Below, one piece after another: positions 61,871-63,106 of a DNA stretch of 63,106 nt. Under the pieces are notes generated by a model, which was not told the DNA's origin, did not search any database, and was given only the letters and a program-made list of their open reading frames with translations. The position numbers and the translations under genes are program-made. The stretch lies in assembly GCA_945915235.1 (NCBI GenBank), contig CAMEEX010000003.1, positions 1-63,106 on the forward strand, given 5' to 3'. The stretch is from an uncultured Clostridia bacterium (lineage in GTDB: Bacteria; Bacillota; Clostridia; Lachnospirales; Lachnospiraceae). The first letter of the stretch is position 1; every line of letters starts with the position of its first letter.

Positions 61871-63106
61871 TTATGCCGTTACGACCTGTGGATGGAGTGC
61901 ATTGCGCAGATATTCCGGCAGTCTTGCCTCAAAATCAGCTGTAAAAGCAGTCAGCTGTTTGTCACTCAGTTTTAAGATTTCCTGAAGGCTTGCCATTAAG
62001 GCATCCATCAGAATACTAAGTGATCTGCTGAAAGTAATGTCTGCCATTTCATCAGCGAGGAAGAAGAACAGTTCACCAAGAGTTCTCTGATCTTCATTTT
62101 GACGTTGCTCCATTGCAAGTAACATATATCTGGTAAACACAATGGCCACATGGGCTGTCAATGCATCATAAGATAAACTATGGCATTCTCCAATCAAGTT
62201 CAGCATAGATTTGCAGGTTTTGAAGAAAACCTCGATCTGCCAGCGCTTTCCATAAATACGGATGATCTCTTCTTCGGAAAGAGTCGTATCCGTACAGATA
62301 AAAGCAAGCCAGTCCTTTCGGTTCGATTTGTTCCTTACGCATACGATTTTTGCCGGAATTGGATTTTCTTTTCCTACCATAACATCAACAGAAAGCAAAT
62401 ATTTTGATCTACCACGACGCTTTTTGTTCTTGGAATAGATTTCTTTGATATTCAGCTGTTCATCACAGTAGGAATATTTGATCCGGCTGCTTTTCTTGAT
62501 CATAGCAATTACATCCATACCTTTGGAATGGATGGCTGTGACCTGTGCTGGATTGGAAAACCAGGAATCAAACAGGACATAGTCCGCATTCAGTCCTGCA
62601 CGGAGGGCAGTATCCAACAGTACCAGCATTGCTTCAGGTGCTTTTGTCTGAGCAAGCTTACGTCTTTTCCCTGCAAGGGTTCTGCTATCAAAATCCTTTA
62701 CCGGGCCGATGATGTTTGTATCCTTTGTAGAAGCCAACAGACAGCTGTTTACAGGGATCAATGTATTTCCATCACTCCAGCTTAAAGTAAGCATCCGGAA
62801 CCCCTTTTTGAAATGCATGTCCGTGTGGTCAAAAACTTTCGATCCCAGTTCTGTTTTCTTACAGCTGGTACGGTTGAAAAGACTGTCATCAATGATGAAG
62901 ACATTTTTTCTTTCCTGATTTGTCAGATTGCAAATGTCATTGTTGATGATATCGGCTGCAAGAAGAGATGTAAAAACGGAGCCAGTTTGTTTTTGCAGAA
63001 TTAAGGAAACGGTAAAAAGTGTTCTTAGAAAACGCTTCTTTAAAAGACCCCGTCCGTTGCTGCATATACATACTTCTTCCGACAAAAATGTTGCTGAGTT
63101 TGTAAC
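61871..63106 (-). mobile_element. IS4-family transposase, 5' end beyond the window
   Basis: The frame is open from the right edge to 61871 (at least 411 codons). DDE residues are visible: FIIDDSLF (first Asp), YVLFDSWFS (second Asp) and the YGKRWQIEVFFKTCK motif with the Glu, which is the YREK signature of IS4 transposases. A TTG start at 63085 is possible, but upstream codons stay open, so the gene is probably longer. The C-terminal end is intact. No terminal inverted repeat of the IS could be defined because only one end lies in the window. Confidence 0.88.

Overview
The window reads as chromosomal DNA of a Gram-positive anaerobe of the class Clostridia, most likely family Lachnospiraceae. 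This rests on a type III glutamine synthetase, a class B sortase, lipobox lipoproteins, FtsEX with a PcsB-like hydrolase, Shine-Dalgarno-led TTG/GTG starts, tRNA genes without encoded CCA and a GAAC-N4-GTTC LexA site. This is inferred from recognised families, not from a search.

Layout. 0-16.2 kb is almost all minus strand: glnN, then fba-srtB, then a cell-surface island. The island holds two giant secreted proteins of InlB B-type repeats (1341 and 1303 aa), an AT-rich cassette (61-aa membrane protein plus a frameshifted HEAAH metallopeptidase), a Cys-rich repeat lipoprotein broken by one in-frame TAG, and a Thr-rich tandem-repeat lipoprotein. 16.4-26.7 kb holds scattered housekeeping genes (pepT, degV, flippase, cyclophilin, GNAT, DUF624) and an ammonium transporter fused to a PII sensor domain. 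26.8-31.8 kb is an oppABCDF-type peptide importer. 32.0-36.9 kb holds tRNA-Gln(CTG), tRNA-Ser(CGA), an acyl-ACP thioesterase, cvfB, a YjfB-like gene, an orphan sugar-ABC ATPase and a PucR-type regulator. 37.1-45.6 kb is a compact run ftsE-ftsX-M23 hydrolase-ctpA-heterodimeric ABC exporter-GNAT (envelope and division). 45.7-46.4 kb is a Phd/RelE toxin-antitoxin pair. 46.5-51.5 kb is uvrB-uvrA behind a LexA box, followed by a 289-bp nested-palindrome element. 51.9-61.5 kb holds a ferredoxin-like protein divergent from a Crp/Fnr regulator, a glycosyltransferase, a DUF2974 hydrolase, a GH51 arabinofuranosidase, an AEC transporter, an SDR reductase and trxB. The right edge carries a dense DnaA-box cluster and an IS4-family transposase running off the window.

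How genes work together. The two nitrogen-assimilation genes, glnN and amt-PII, lie 22 kb apart but share one leader design: a -10 box, exactly 16 nt, then an intrinsic terminator ahead of the start codon. This suggests control by premature termination. FtsEX probably gates the M23 hydrolase encoded next to it. UvrA and UvrB form the excision-repair complex under SOS control. The surface island, with its broken genes, repeats and AT-rich insert, is the most plastic part of the window.

Best candidates for something undescribed: the structured element at 51528-51816, the matched attenuator leaders of glnN and amt-PII, the DnaA-box cluster at 61575-61696, and the duplicated intergenic control unit flanking the AT-rich cassette.
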